From NCBI RefSeq assembly GCF_003725335.1, contig NZ_QIBY01000010.1, positions 1 through 64,000 on the forward strand: a stretch of 64,000 nucleotides of DNA, in the 5' to 3' direction. The notes under the pieces were generated by a model that searched no databases, had not been told where the DNA came from, and was given only the letters and a program-made list of their open reading frames with translations. This document shows positions 37,201 through 52,200 of this stretch, in pieces. A program made the translations under genes and the position numbers. The DNA comes from Parvibacter caecicola. Its GTDB lineage: Bacteria; Actinomycetota; Coriobacteriia; Coriobacteriales; Eggerthellaceae. The stretch's first letter is position 1, and every line of letters begins with the position of its first letter.

Positions 37201-40200
37201 CTACACCCTCACCAGCGGCGTGGACGTGCTGTACGCCCAGTGGCGCGCCTTCCAGGGTGTGGGCAAGCTCACCTTCGACGGCAATGCCTACCAGGTGGAT
37301 GAGAACGGCCAGCCGGTGGTGGACGCCGACGGCAACCCCGTGCCCGAGTTCACCGGCAACACCGCCGACGTCACCGGCGAGAACGGCTTTGCCGTAGAAG
37401 TGCCCGACTGCAGCTTCACTCGCAAGGGCTACGACTTCAGCGGCTGGAACACCGCCGCCGATGGCACCGGCCGCGCCTACCTGGCGGGCCAGGAGTTCGT
37501 GCTTTCCACCGATGCTGATGTGGTGGATACCCTGTACGCCACCTGGACGGTGAAGACCATCACCCCCACCTACGACGGCAACGCCTACGAAACCGACGAG
37601 GCCGGCAACTTCGTGCTGGATACCGACGGCAACAAGATCCCCGAGTTCACCGGCAGCGTGCCCACTAGCCCCTCGGTGGCCTTTGGCGGTCAAGTGGTGG
37701 TGTTCGTGAACAACCTGCAGCGGGTGGGCTACAGCCCCAACGGCTGGAACACCGCCGCTGACGGCAGCGGCACCAGCTATCGCGTGGACGACATGATGCC
37801 CATCACCGAAGAGGAGATCACCCTCTACGCCCAGTGGGCCCCCAATACCGTGACCCTCGCCTTCGACGCCAACGGCGCCGCGGGCACCACGCCGGCGGCG
37901 GTTACCGGTCTGTTCGACGTGGCGGTGGCCCTGCCGGACGGCACCGGCCTCACCGCGCCGGAAGGCACCGTGTTCAACGGCTGGTACGCCCTGCGCGACG
38001 TGACCGGCGACGACGGTTCCACCACCCAGGAGAAGGTGTACTTCAAGGCGGGCGACGAGTTCCGCCACTTCGCTGACGGCACCACCACCCTCTACGCCAA
38101 CTGGGCCGACCCGGCCGACGTGGAAGAGGGCGACGACGTCGAGCAGGCCAGCCTGTTCAGCGGCGAGATGATGAACCCCACCAGCCTGATGATGATGGCC
38201 AACGGCTTCTTCCGTAGCCTGCAGGCCGCGGCCGAGAGCGGCCAGGAGGAAACGGTGGAAGAGGCCAGCGAGCAGCCGGCCATCGACCTTTCCACCGCCA
38301 CCCTGGGCGACAAGCGCGCCGCGCCGCGCAAGGCCACCTACTCCAACCTGCCGCTGGGATCCATGCCGCCCGAGTCTTTGTTGGGCATGGCTTCCCCCGA
38401 GGCGGGCCTGGCGGCTTCGCCGGCTTCGCTGGTGGCCACCGCCGACGAAGGCGCCGGCGACGGCACCGAGGGCGACGGCACCGAGGGCGACGGCTCTGGC
38501 GACGGCAGCGGCGATGGCAGTGGCGATGGCAGCGGTGACGGTTCCGGCGACGGTACCGATCCCGAGCCTCCGGCCGACGACGTCATCGTGTGGGAAGAGG
38601 GCATGGTAGTAAGCTCTGTGCCTCCGGCCACCACGGCTGCCCCCGTGCCCGGCACCGAGGACGAGTACTATCCCTACCAGGGCATGGAAGTTACCCTGAA
38701 CGTGTACGGCAAGGCCCCCGAGTCGGCCATGGGCACCCTGCCCAAGATGGTGGACCGCAACTTCAAGGTGGTGCGCACCGCCCTGCAGAACGCTGGCTTC
38801 ACCGTAGTGCCCGTATATGACGAAACTGCTACCGGCACCACCGCCGGCAACATCGCCCGCGCCTACCGCATGGGCACCGCCGGCGAGCGCGACGTGGCCG
38901 AAGGCGAGCGCCTGCAGCTGGGCACCACCATCTACCTGGTGGTGGCCGGCGCCGAGCCGGTGAACACCGAAGGCGACAAAGAGCCCTACCTGTCCAGCGC
39001 CTACTACTCCATCATGGACGTTGACCACTACGAGGGCGGCAGCGCCCGCGGCATCGCCAACGCGCAGCTGAACAGCTCGGGCCGCGCCCAGAACATCGAG
39101 CCCTACGGCATGGACTTCGACTGGACGCTGATCGGCGGCAACGTGGGCGCCCACTGCCCCGAGTACCAAACCGCCTACGGCAGCCCCCACATGCCGGCGG
39201 TGAAGGGCTACACCGTGTTGAACAACAAGGTGATGACCGCCCTGAACTCCGTTGACCGCACGGGCGACGAGCCGGTGCTGGGCGACGTGAGCGCCACTGA
39301 CGTGATGGGCCTGCGGGTGGAAGACGCCCAGCAGATCGACTGGAACAGCGCCGACAAGGGCGTGTACGGCGGCGCCACCAACACCATCAACGGTGCCACC
39401 GCCAACGGCAACAAGGTGCTGTACGCCGAAACTGGCACCAACGCCATCCAGCGCAAGCCGCTGGTGCGCACCTGGCACACCGTCTCCTCCTACGCCGAGG
39501 GCAATGGCCAGATGAGCGACCCGGAGGAGCGCGACAACGAGCTGTACTTCATCGACAGCGAAAGCGACGTGCGCCAGCTGAATGTGCATGTGGAGAATCG
39601 CTACTGGCTGAACGACCAGCCCTACACCTGGGCCACCAACACCAGCTACAGCGGTAACTGGCAGAACGCCGTTTCCAACAGCAAGTACTCCAACAACTAC
39701 GCCACCGATGGCGGCCAGAAGGGCACCCTGGTGCTGCCTATGGTTACCGTGGTGCTGCCCTACGGCGTGGCCCCCTACGACAGCGAAACCGGCCAGCCCT
39801 ACAGTGGCGACGGCAGCACTGTTGAGGTGAAGCCCGACGACTGGGGCCTGTCCGTTCAAAACAGTGTGGACGCCAGCAACTACAGCGCCGCCAAAGAGGC
39901 CGCCGCCAGCAAGGATGTGGATTACCGCAAGTCCAACTGGAAGGTGACCAGCACCTACGAAAACGTGTCCACCGACTCCGGCGTGGTGGAGAAGCGCTAT
40001 GTGGTGCGCTTCGAGCCCACCGCCACCGGCCTGAACGAGGCGGGCGACCTCATCACCGCCATCAAGAACAACGACCTGGACATCTTCAAGCTGAACATCG
40101 TCACCCATGCTGAGCCCAAGCTGGGGCTGGACCCGGCCATGTATCGCAGCTACGACAACATCCGCACCTACGTCACCAGCAAGATGATCGGCTACAAGTT

Positions 40201-43200
40201 CCTCACCGATCAGTCCATCAAGCTGCAGAACGTGGCGGATGGCGCCTACAGCGCCCGCACCGCTGCCGCTGCCAGCAAGCAAGGGCAGAACCCCTTCTAT
40301 GTGGGTGCCCCCATGGCCCTTACCATGGAGGAGAACCGCACCTGGCAGATGTACCACTACAACAACAACGGCACCTACGGCAACTGGGCCAATGCCATTG
40401 CCGAGTACAAGGGCCACAGCCAGGACCTGCGCCTGGATTCCACCTACAACACCTTCAGCACCTATGCCCGCAACGGCAGCGGCTCCTGGGCCAGCTATTA
40501 CAATACCTATAATTACGCAAAGGCCGCGTGGCTGCCCACCACCAGCAAGACACTGCCGCTGGCCACTGCCGCCGATCGTGCCAACCGCCTGCTGAGCACC
40601 ACCTATCGATCCCAGGCGAATGGCACTACTACGGTGGAATCCCAGAAGGCCTTCAACACCAACCACGACAGCGGCCAGAACACCACCGAGAAGGTGCCCA
40701 CCAACAGCCTCATTGGCTTCAACGGCACCTACACCGAGAACACCGGCACCATCCGCGTGCCCAGCTGCGCCAACAACAACACGGTGCTGAACCTGGGCCT
40801 GGCCGGCGCCGCCTCCATCACCACCAACGGCCAAACCCTCACCCAGGGCCAGGGCCTGCTGGTGGGCGACTACGACTTCGCCTCCACCCGCTACGGCCTG
40901 TCCGAGCAAACCACCGCCCTGCTGAACGCCAACACCATTATCGGCAGCAACGGCCAGGTGGAAAACGGCAGCGCCACCACCACCCTTGCCGAGCGCTTCG
41001 TGGACAACGGCCGCGCCAGCGAGGCGGCGGTGCACACCGACATGGGCGTGTTCTCCACGGTGAAGCTGCGGGTGAAGCAGCCCACCCTCACTGTGGAATA
41101 CGAAGTGGAAGCCAACCCGGTGAACCGTCCCACCGACAGCGACGATCCCAGCCATGTGGTAACCGACGAGCCGGGCACCACCACTACCGGCGCCGGTGCC
41201 AAGCCGGGCGACATCATCAACACCGATGGCTCGGTTATCAAGGGCGCCACGTCGTCTACCAGCGGCAACGTTACCACCACTACCCGTAAGAAGCTTTCCA
41301 CCCGCGGTGAGGTGAACGGCGCCAAGCCGCTGATCGAGGTGAACCAGTACACCTACGCCACCGGCAGCAACCAAACCCTTTCCAACCCCGGCCGCGGCAC
41401 CAACTACGTGACCGCCAACCTGGGTAGCAAGTCCACCATGGTGGAATACAGCGACACCGACATCCAGTACAAGGTGCAGGACGCCACCCGCGGCATTTCC
41501 GCCGACGGCAAGTGGGTGTACCTGATCCTGAACCAGTACCAGAGCGATCCCGTCTACGGCGATCCGGCCGACCCCACCAAGATCACCGGCTACAACACCT
41601 ACACCAAGTTCAGCCTGGAGCGCACCTACAAGCGCGACCCGCTGACCGGCGCGGTATACGGCTGGGATTCCACCTTGTACAGCCTGGACGGCGGCCAGAA
41701 GAAGGACGAGAACGGCAACCCTGTGGTGGACGACGAGGGCAATCCGGTGCGCGAGAACGGTACCTTCCGCCTGGTGGCCACCGAGCACTACGACTCCCGC
41801 GTGCCCGCCACCATCACCCAAGATGACGGTACCGTGATCGACTCCTTCAAGACTGAGCGCTGGGTATACGCCTACAACGCCGACGGCACCGTGGCCCGCA
41901 CCCTGAACAACATCTCGCTGGACCAGGCGGCCCGCGGCGATTACCGCGGCACCGGTAACCCGGTGCATGAGAATTGGCGCTACGACACCGAGATGGTGGC
42001 CAACTTCAATGACCACAATAACTGGGTTCTGCACGAGACCATCTTCCTGGCTTCCGAGACCAAGGACGCCTGGCAGTACAACGAGAACCCCTGGTTCGCC
42101 GCCACCGTCACCAACAAGTCCACCAAGGATGACCCGGCCACCAAGGGCAACCTGAAGCACGCCAAGCTGGTGTTCTCGATGCACCTGCCGCGCCAGGTTA
42201 CCTTCTACGATGGCGCCAAGCTGACCGATAACGAAGAGTGGGCCGAGCGTTACCCCACCACCTACAAGTACATCGGCGACTACGAGGGCGACGAGTACCC
42301 GTTCTACGTGGAGCGGGTGTACAAGGACCGCCTGGGCACCACCGCCGACCTGGCGGCAGGGGAGTGGGTCGCCGACAAGGAGGGCAACCTGGTGCCCGGC
42401 GCCACCACCGCCGATAAGAAGAAGGGCGAAGGCGTGATGAAGACCGAGCGCCTCACGCCTAAGCAACTGATCGAGGCCGGCTGGACGGTGAAGATCGCCT
42501 ACGGCGACAGCTCCATGCCGCAGCCGGATTGGGGCACTAACGATTTCGCCGCGCTGGGTCAGGGCAACGCTGCCAACAGCAACTACGCCAAGCCCGACGC
42601 CGACGACCCCGAGGACGTAGTGCCCGCCGACACCCCCACCATCAAAGGCAAAGACCATGACGGCGAAGTGGTGGTGTTCGAGTTGGCCGCCCCTGACGAC
42701 GCCACCGACGAGGAATTCCTGAAGTACGAAGCGCTGATCAACGCCTACTATGCCGGCGTGCACGCCAACGGCTATTTGGGCTACGGCGATTCGCTAACCC
42801 TGAAGCTGAAGACCCGCTTGGACAACCTGGGCAGTGAAGATACCGCCCTGGATGCTTCTATGTTCGATGCAGAGGGCAAGCTGCTTTCCTACAAAGACCA
42901 GCTGAAGAACATCGCCGCTTGGGACAGCGACAACGCTTCGGTGTACATTACCGCCCATGCTACCGATTTGGAGTGGATGGAAGATCCGCTGGACTTGGCC
43001 AACCTGCTGGCCAAGCCCGAGAAGGGCTGGCTGCACACCTTCACCGGCGACGTGGAAATTCCCGAGGGCGTTACCCCCATCGAGGGCGTGCTGGAGAAGG
43101 GCGATACCCGCGAGGGCTGGTGGACCACCGGCATCGACGTGACGGTTGACCCGGATGATGCCAACGACACTATTCCCGGCACCCCCATCAAGGTGGAGAA

Positions 43201-46200
43201 CTCCACCAAGGAAGTGGAGAAGGACAACTACATCACCGACAAGGACGGCAACCAGGTTATCGACCCCGATAACCCCACCGTCACCGAAACCGTGGCCACC
43301 CGCGTGGTGAAGGGCACCGTTACCAAAAACGGCAAGACGCTGCCGTTGCGGGGCATGAAGGCCAAGACGCCGCACGACTGGAATCCGGTAGTGGGCATGC
43401 AGTTCAACGTGCAGTCGGTAAGCCGCTTCTACCGTGAGGGCATTTTGGCGGAAGACGTGTTCAGCGCCGACGGCAGCGAGCGGGCCGACTACGACCTGGA
43501 CGGCTCGGTGAACGAAACCACCGTGCCGCCCACCGCTACCAACTACGACGACCTGTATGTGGCGGCTGAAACGGGCAGCTTCCGCATCCGCAAGCCCATG
43601 ACCTCGGTTCGCGCCGACACCGCCAAGCTGCGCAAGCTGCTGGCCAACAACGACATGGGCATCTTCGTGGCCGGCGATGTGGCCAATAAGGGCGAGAACG
43701 ACTTCTACATCACCCAGGCCATCAACACCGGCGGCGCGGTGAACAGCTTCATCGTGGATTGGCAGGTGCCCTACTGGGCCACGCTGGAGGGTACCGTTCT
43801 GGATGCCCCGCTGGAGAGCCCCACCATGGCGGTGGGCCGCGTTGACTCGCTGATTTCCAGCATCTCCACCGGCGTGTGGGAGATTCCCGGCGCCGAGTAC
43901 AGCTGCGCCTACAACTACATCTACGAAGGCAAGAACGAAGACGTGACTGCCGAGCTGACTGAGAACGGCTCCATCACTCGCACTGAGAAGCGCACCGAAA
44001 TTGAGTTCGGCAAGCCGGTGGACAAGATGGTGGCCATCACCTACACCCTCGACAGCAACGGCAACGTGCTGGACGAGAACGGCAAGGTGACCAGCAACTT
44101 CAAGGTTACCCGCACCGCCCAGAACGAGGCGGCGAGGGAAGAGCAAGACTTCCGTGTGTTCATGTTCGTGCGCCTGGCCGCCAACGACCGCACCGTGGCC
44201 GGCAATGGCTATGTGGAGCAGAACGGCACCGAGTACCAAGACGAAGAGAACTACGCGCTGGCCGGCACCGACGCCGATCGCGACTACTTCTACGGTGAGG
44301 ATGACTACGACGGCATAGGCGATTCCACCGACTACAACACTGCCGACAGCAGCAGCGCCATGTGGGTGGCCATCGGCGACAAGACCGGTTACGCCATCTC
44401 CGACAAGACTAACGTGACGCTGCATGCGGCCGACTTCATGCGCAACTATCCGCAGTACCAGGCCAAGCAGATTCGTTGGGTTATCAAAGCAGTGCCGAAG
44501 GGCGCCACCGTGAATAACGACACCCTGGCCACTAAGAAGGGTGTGCCCACCGGCTTCCGCCTGGCGGTAGACGCCATGCTGGACGACGGCAACCCCGACC
44601 ATGCCGCTTACACCGAGGGCATCCAGGAAGCCGATGATCTGGACCCGCTGCGCATGAACAGCGGCTGGAGCTGGAACTGGAACTTCGACGGCACCCCGCA
44701 GCTGGACAAGAACGGCAACGTGCTGCTGAACAGCGAAACTTTCATCCATGAGGGCATGACCACCAATGCTCCGAAGATCTGCTTCAACACCTCGGTGAAG
44801 AACAGCCCCACCATCGGCCAGGCTTCCCGTCTGGGCGAAAAGGCCTTCCAGGCGGCGCTGCAAACCGGCGGCGTGGTGGGCGTGCCCACCACCGTGCCCA
44901 ACGTGATTGGCCAAACTCTCGATATCGCCAAGAGCATGCTGAACGAGGTGGGCCTGGCCATCCAAGAGGTGTACAACGCCGACGACAAGGATGAGAGCCG
45001 CAAGGGCACCGCCACCCGCATGTACCGCATGGAGAACGTGAACGGCGTGGATCGCGAGCGCGCTGTGAGCCCCGGCGACGAGCTGCCTTCCGGCACCATC
45101 GTGTATGTGGTGTTTGCCGGCGAAGCCCCGATGAACACAGGGTCCTCCAACGCCATGGCCACGGTGCACCTGAACCATTTTGTATCGGCCACCCCGCGCT
45201 ACGATGACACCAAGTTCGTGGAAACCGAGCGTGACCGTGCTGGCTTCTTCCGCACCCCCGAAGAGCCGGTGCTGGCGCTGGACATCTACCGCAGCTACTT
45301 CGACGGCCAGTCCACCAAGGGCTACAGCTGGAATACCAGCCCCAGCACCATCAACATGGGCCAGTCGAAGATGGTGCGTTACAAGATCGTGCTCACCAAC
45401 CTCTCTGCCGAGCAGATGGAACGCCTGAACTACGTGGGCTACGAAGAGGACATGTGCACCAACCCGCAGATTTCCCAAGTGCTGCCGGTGGTGGAGGGCC
45501 TGGGTGGCTCGCAGTTCCTCGACGACAGCGTGCTGAAGTACGTGAGCCGCGATGAGCTGGCTGCCGATTTGGTGAAGTACAAAGAATACGAACGCAAGCT
45601 GGAAGAGTGGCGCGAGAACGGCTCCATTGCCGCCCAGAAGCCTGTGAACACCTCGAAGTACTACTACTTCGATGAGTCCTACACCTCGGTGCGCGAGGCT
45701 GGCGACCGCTATGCCAAGAACATTGACGCCGAGCAGCCCATCTGGACTTACTACGTGGCCAACATGAACGACACCAACACCGACGTGTACCAGGTGTACA
45801 ACGCCGAGACCGGTCAGTTCGAGAAGGACATTGTGTCGGCCTCCAGTTCTTCGGTGCCGCGCCTGAACAACCCCTACGTGAACTCCAGCAACGCCGACTT
45901 CCGCGTGCAGGACAAGCTGGGCGGCGTGTCGGAGGGCTCCGATGTGAACCGTAAGTTCCTCACCTGGCACTTCACCGGCGCCCAGAGCGGCGGCGAGGTG
46001 GACAACGGCGTATTGCTGCCTGGTCAGGCGGTAATTGTTGAGCTGCTGGTGCCCTTCGACGAGAACGCTGAAACCGCAGTAGCGGAAACCTTGCTCACCA
46101 CCACTGGCTACGGCTTCAAGCCGGGCACTTACAACCCCTATCTGCCCAATTCCAGCAACGACGACGGCAAAACCCGCGGTTCCGACACCGATACCCGCGA

Positions 46201-49200
46201 CGTTAACCTGGACGGCAACACCAACCAGAGCCAGCTGTCCATGCAGCTGCGCTCGCTGGAATTCACCACCTCTACCTCGGTCAGCCAAACTAAGACGGTT
46301 ACCACCGACCTTGAAAAGCAGAAGACCGAGCGCAAAGATGGCCCGGCGCCGGTTTCCGAAGGCGGTTCGCTCTCTTATGCCAACAGCGCCGTGAACCCCG
46401 ACCCCAAGCAAGACACCGCTCGCTACTACAACAACGTGGTGCTCTACGACGTGCTGCCCCATGAGGGCGACTACAACGCCTATAACGTTGAAGTGTCGGA
46501 AATCGACCGCATTTACACCCAAGACCAGGTGAAATCCATGACTGGCTTGGGCAGTGTATCCGAGACCGTGGGCAATGTGGTGACGGGCAACAACTACGAG
46601 TTCGAGTACACCAAAGACGGCTGGAAGCAAAAAATCGAGATTCCGATTTACAAGTACAACGAAGACGGCACCCCGATGGTGGATGAGAACTACGACTTCA
46701 TCATCGATCACTACGAGGACGGTTACCAGCCCATGAATGTGCTGGAGCCGCGCCCCCGTAACTCCCAGTGGACCGGCTACCTGATGGATTTGGACTCCAT
46801 TAATGTGGTGAAGTTCTCTTCCAACGCCAACGACAACACCGGCGCCGCCGGCGTGAAGATGGTGGACGGCAAGGAAGTGTACATGTGGGTTGGTCCCTTC
46901 AAGAAGACCACCACCGACGGCGTGGTTACCATCGCCCCCATGGACGAAGACGGCCTGATGTGGATTTGGAAGAAGGGCGCCCTGTCCAACGAGGATGAAG
47001 ACGGCGAGGAGATTCCCGAGGAAAGCCAGGAAGAAGGACGTCAGGACCTCATCGACAGCCTGCGGGAGAACCTGAGCGTTGCCATGGCCAACCGTCGCGC
47101 CAACGAGGCCCGTGAGGCCGAGTGGGTGCAGGATCGTGTGAACTACCCGGCCAACGCCCCCGAGCAAACCTTCGAGGGCTGGCTGGCTGCGAAGGGCTAC
47201 ACCCTGTACAGCGATGCCGACTGCACTCCTGCCAAGATGTACGAGAACAACTTCGTATCCCTCGAGGAGCTGAAGGAGTATGTGGCGGCCCATCCGGCCG
47301 AGAAGGAAACCCTGCTGCGGGCGCTGCGTTCCATTTGGGCTCAGCCGGCCGATAGCGAATACCTGTACCAGAAGGGCTACAACCGTCTGAACTTCGACCT
47401 GGAAGCCCCGCTGAACCTGCCTAAGTTCCTGGGCAATCGCAGTGGCATGCGCGATGTGGACATGTTCTCCAGTTTGTCTGAGGATGAGCAGGAAGCACTG
47501 TTGAAGGGTGTCTCCAATGAGGAAGAGCGCGAGGCTCTGAGGGAGCAGTACAACGCCCGTTCCGGCCAGATTGCCGACGTTACCCAGTGGAACACCTTCC
47601 TGCAGCGCGTGAACTCCGACGGCACCAACAACCGTCCATATCTGATGGAGAACGTGCGTGCCGGCGCCTTCGTGGACGCCCCGGACAACCGCGGCTACAT
47701 CGGCGACTACGTGTGGATTGACTCCGACTGGTCCGGTACCCCCGAAGACGACCTGCTGGGCTACAAGCTGGACGAGAATGGCAACCCGGTTACCAACACC
47801 GTCACCGACCAAAACGGCGAAACCCTCACCACCCATATCACCGACTCCGCCTACCAGCAGTCCGCCAATGGCCGCTACCTCATCCGCGGCCTGAACCCCG
47901 AAACTGGCGAGCGCTTCGACAACTCCACCGGCACCTGGCAGAAGTACGACGCCAATGGCAACCCGGTGGAAGGTGAGACGGTTTCCGGCAGCCGCCTGAT
48001 CGACGTGGATTACGACGGCGAAACCGAGGACCCGGGCCTGAACGGTGTGAAGATTGAGCTGCTGAACCAGTACGGCAATCCGGTGAACCGCGACGGCGAA
48101 TGCGTTACCCTGGTGAACGATTCCGGCACCAACCACGAGGATCGCTGGGTAATCTGCGACGCCCGTACCGGCAAGCCGCAGCTGGACGCCTGGGGCGCTT
48201 ACATCAACGCCGACAGTGGCGCGCCGCTGTCCACCATCACCAAGACCGACTACTACGGCAACCCCGGCTACTTCATCTTCTCCAACCTGAAGCCGGGCGA
48301 GTACCGTTTGCGCTACACCTTCAACGAGGAGTACTACAACTACTCGCCCACTTCGAAGACCATCGGCATTTCCGGGGCCCAGGTTGAGGTAGAGACCGAG
48401 CACCGCGAGGCGGACGAGGCCGCCAACACCCCGGCGGCGCTGATTGTGACCACCGGCACCATCAAGGTGGAAGCGGTGGCCTACGACACCGACTGGGTGA
48501 ACAAGGCCGATTACGACCAGCTGAAGGACAAGATCCACCAGGATTACGACCAGCGCGCCACCGGCTACAAGCTGGGCATCGCCCAGGGCGTCACCTTCGA
48601 GGGCGTGGCCTACCGCGACGACATGCTGGCCGACGGCACCATGGAGGCCGACGAGAACATCAACTCGCTGCTGGACTCCCAGGGCACCGGCAGCGGTGAC
48701 AACTGGCAGCGGATGAAGGGCGCCAGCCTGGCGGAGGAGAAGCGTCTGGAAGACATCCAGATCAACGTGTACGAGACCACCCGCGATGAGAACGGCAACG
48801 TGATCATCTCCAGCAAGATTGCCACCGACGCCGACGGCAACCTGGCCACGCTGCGCACCGGCACCGACGGCTTCTTCCGCTTCCGCCTGCGCCCCGGCAC
48901 CTACATCCTGAAGGCGGCCAACACGGTGAGCAACCGCCTGATCAAGCCCACCCTTACCACGTGGGTGAACGATCCGCTTACCCTGCCCAACGCCGGCGAC
49001 GACACCCTGCCCGACAACGATCCGCTGCGCGAGCCGCTGGTGTACGACGAGAAGGCCATCGTGGTTGAGGTGGACGAAGACGGCAACATGCACGAGGTGG
49101 AGCAGGACGTGCCCATCTACGATAACGACCTGCGCTACGTTTCCGGATCGGCCCGTACCTACCCGTTCAGCGCCGATTTGCCCATGGTGCCCGGCACCGT

Positions 49201-52200
49201 TACCACCGACCCCGCCACCGGCCGCGTTATCACCGGTGTGGCCATCTACGAAGACGAGGAGAATCCCTGGATGGGCTATGCCCGCCAGAACAAGTTCGCC
49301 CTGGGCTACGTGGACGGCACCAAGGGCTACGTGGGCAACACCGTGTGGAACGACGCCAACTACGACGGCATCCAGCAGGATGACGAAGAGGGCATCGGCC
49401 AGGGCCGCGACGACAACGGCGTGAAGGTGAAGATGGAGCAGTGGTACTACGCTCCCACCACCGCCGACGACATTACCGACGAGCAGTTCGGCGGCGAAGG
49501 CGCCACCGTGGCTGCCGACGGCACCATCCTGAAGGGCGACGGCAGCGCCACCGAGTTCGTGCTGAGCGCCGCCTACATCGTGGACCGCTCCGGCAAGCCC
49601 ACTGGCGAAACCGCCAAGGCCGACGAGAGCGGCACCTGGCACGTGCTGGCAACCGACGGCACCGACACCGGCAAGACGGTGGATGGCTTCCGCAAGGTGC
49701 TGGACGCCGAGGGCAACCAAACCGGCAGCTTCATGGAGCTGCCGCGCATCCGCAAGGTGCTGGGGGAGAACAGCTACGAAGACATGTACAAGTGGCGTTT
49801 GTACCCGGCCGTTTGGGGCCTGAAGGATCCGGCCAACGTGGATACCGATGCCGGCGAGTCCATCGGCAGCGATGGCAAGGTGTACGACGCCCAGGGCAAC
49901 CTGGCCCAAGAGTTCAAGGGCGCCCTGCGCGAGGCCTGGACCGGCGAGGCCGCCAGTGCCGGCACCTACCTATTCCGCGACGTGTCCACCTACGTGGTGG
50001 ATCCGACCCAGGTGAGCGACAACACCATCTCCGAGGACTACAAGACCAAGTACTTGGCCGGTTACCGTTTGCGCATCGACCAGGAAGACCTGGCCACCCT
50101 GGACGAGGACTACGCTGTAACCCTGCGCGACGCCGTGATTTGGGACGAGGCCAACCAAACTTGGATGCACACCATCGACGGCGACAGCGACATGATGAGC
50201 AAAGCGGTGGCCACCAGCGTGCTTTCCCAGGCGGAAGCCGAGTACGACTACTACGGCAACAAGCTTGACCCGCAGCAGATGACCGACGGCAGCCGTCTGG
50301 ACGGCAAGACCACCCTTACTTACTATCTGAACGAGCCGGGCAGCATGCACGAAACCGGTTCCTTCGATGACGAGTACATCGTGCTTGCCGCCATCGGCAA
50401 GATGTCCGCCAACCCGGTGGCCTTCACCAACTTCGATGAGGGCACGGTGAACCAGGTGGAGTACACCACCACCTACACCAACGAAACCGAGCGGGCCCAG
50501 TTCGTGACCATCCTGGATCCGAAGCCGCGCGAGAGCGCCGGCCTGAACGCCGATGACGTGGCTGCGGGCGAGACCGATGCCAACTGGGTGAAGGTGATCG
50601 ACTACTCCATCACCAAGACCGATGTGCCTAACGGCGAGGCGTCGCCCACCCTGGGCACCATCGACCCGAACTACATGGATAACAACCTGGGTGCCTGCGT
50701 GCAGTTCAAGGGCGTGCTGGTGCCGGCCGGCGAGACGGTTACCGTGAAGGTGAAGTACGAGCTGCGCACCATGAAGACCGTGGTGCACAGCTCCACCATC
50801 TACACCGGCTCTTCCGCCGCCAGCCTGCAGGAAGACCAGATGGAAACCAACACCATCAACCACAAGGTTATCCGCGACATGGACGGTCGCGAGCCCAAGC
50901 TGCCCACCCAGGAATGGCTGGACGCCAACGGCGCCTACGTGACCGACTACAACGCCAAGGCCGACGCCGACAACGCCGCCGCCCTGGAGGCCAACGAAGA
51001 CGTGGCGCTGCGGGACGACGAAGTGCGTCCCGACTTCGACGCCATCCGCGCCGGTATCTCCATCGACCAAGCGGACGCGGCCCTGAAGGAGCTGTACGAG
51101 TACAACGCCGCGGTGGAGGCCTACAACGCGGCTTGGACCGCCATTAACCAGGCGCGCCAGGAAGCGGGGGCCAACACGGTGGCCTTCACCTCGCTCACCC
51201 AGAAGATTGGCCTGAACACCAACGCTGCCTTCGTGGCGGCGGTGGACGCCGAGTGGAACAATGCCCAGGCCATCAAGCTGCGTATGCCCGCCGAGGTGTA
51301 CGAGCCGCCGGCTCCCTCTACCTTCAACCCCGCCAACAAGGAATTCAACGTCTACATTGGCGAGGACGGCGCCGAGCACAACTACACGGCCGAGCAGAAG
51401 AACGACGTGTACCAAGACTTCTTCAGCAACTTCGTGCAGGAGTGGCAGAACGTGCTGGGCTTCTACTACAAGAGCCCGCTGAACAACAAGGAATACGGCC
51501 CCACCGTGGGCGCCTCCGACCTGAAGCCGGGCCAGACCATGGCCGAGCGCTTCCCGCAGTTGGTCACTAACGTGAAGCTGGTGTTCAACAACCGCGCCGG
51601 TTCGGGCGTCAGCGGCGGCTACCTGCCCCAGGATTACTACGACGACTACACCAAGTGGTACAACGGCAACTTCTCCTACACTGCCGCCACCCAAGTGGTG
51701 ACCGAAGAAATGGCGAAGACGCCCATCACCACCCAGGACAAGGACGGCAACGACGTTACCCGCTACGTGTACACCGACCCCAACGGCGTGATTTACGAGA
51801 TTGGCGAAGACGCGCCGGTGTTCAAGCAGGTTACCAACGATGCCAGCCAGTACCCGCTGGCGGGCAAGCAGGTGCTGCGTCACCCGCTGAATGGCCAAAC
51901 CTACGAGATTGGCCAGCTGTACCCGGCCTTCACCTACGATGAGGGCACCAACACCTATACCCCCAAGAAGCAGACAGTAACCGCCACCATGGCCACCGAT
52001 GTGGACGACGACAAAAATCCGGTGTGGATCGACCCGGTGACGGGAGCCGCTTTCAAGGTGGGCGATCAGGCGCCGCTGAACGAGACGCTGGAACGCGGCA
52101 ACAAGTTCCTCACCAACGACGACAGCCAAATGGTGTGGACGAGCCCTGCCACTGGCGACGACTACAAGGTGGGCGACTGGTACCAGGTATACGAGAGCGA

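Noticed and set aside
38456-38557. CRISPR-like or satellite repeat
   Set aside because: The short tandem units are in frame and encode a Gly/Asp/Ser hinge; there are no spacers.
8690-45121. PASTA domains as evidence for a Ser/Thr kinase or penicillin-binding protein
   Set aside because: No kinase motifs or transpeptidase SxxK/SxN/KTG set were recognised anywhere in the frame, and the protein starts with a signal peptide.
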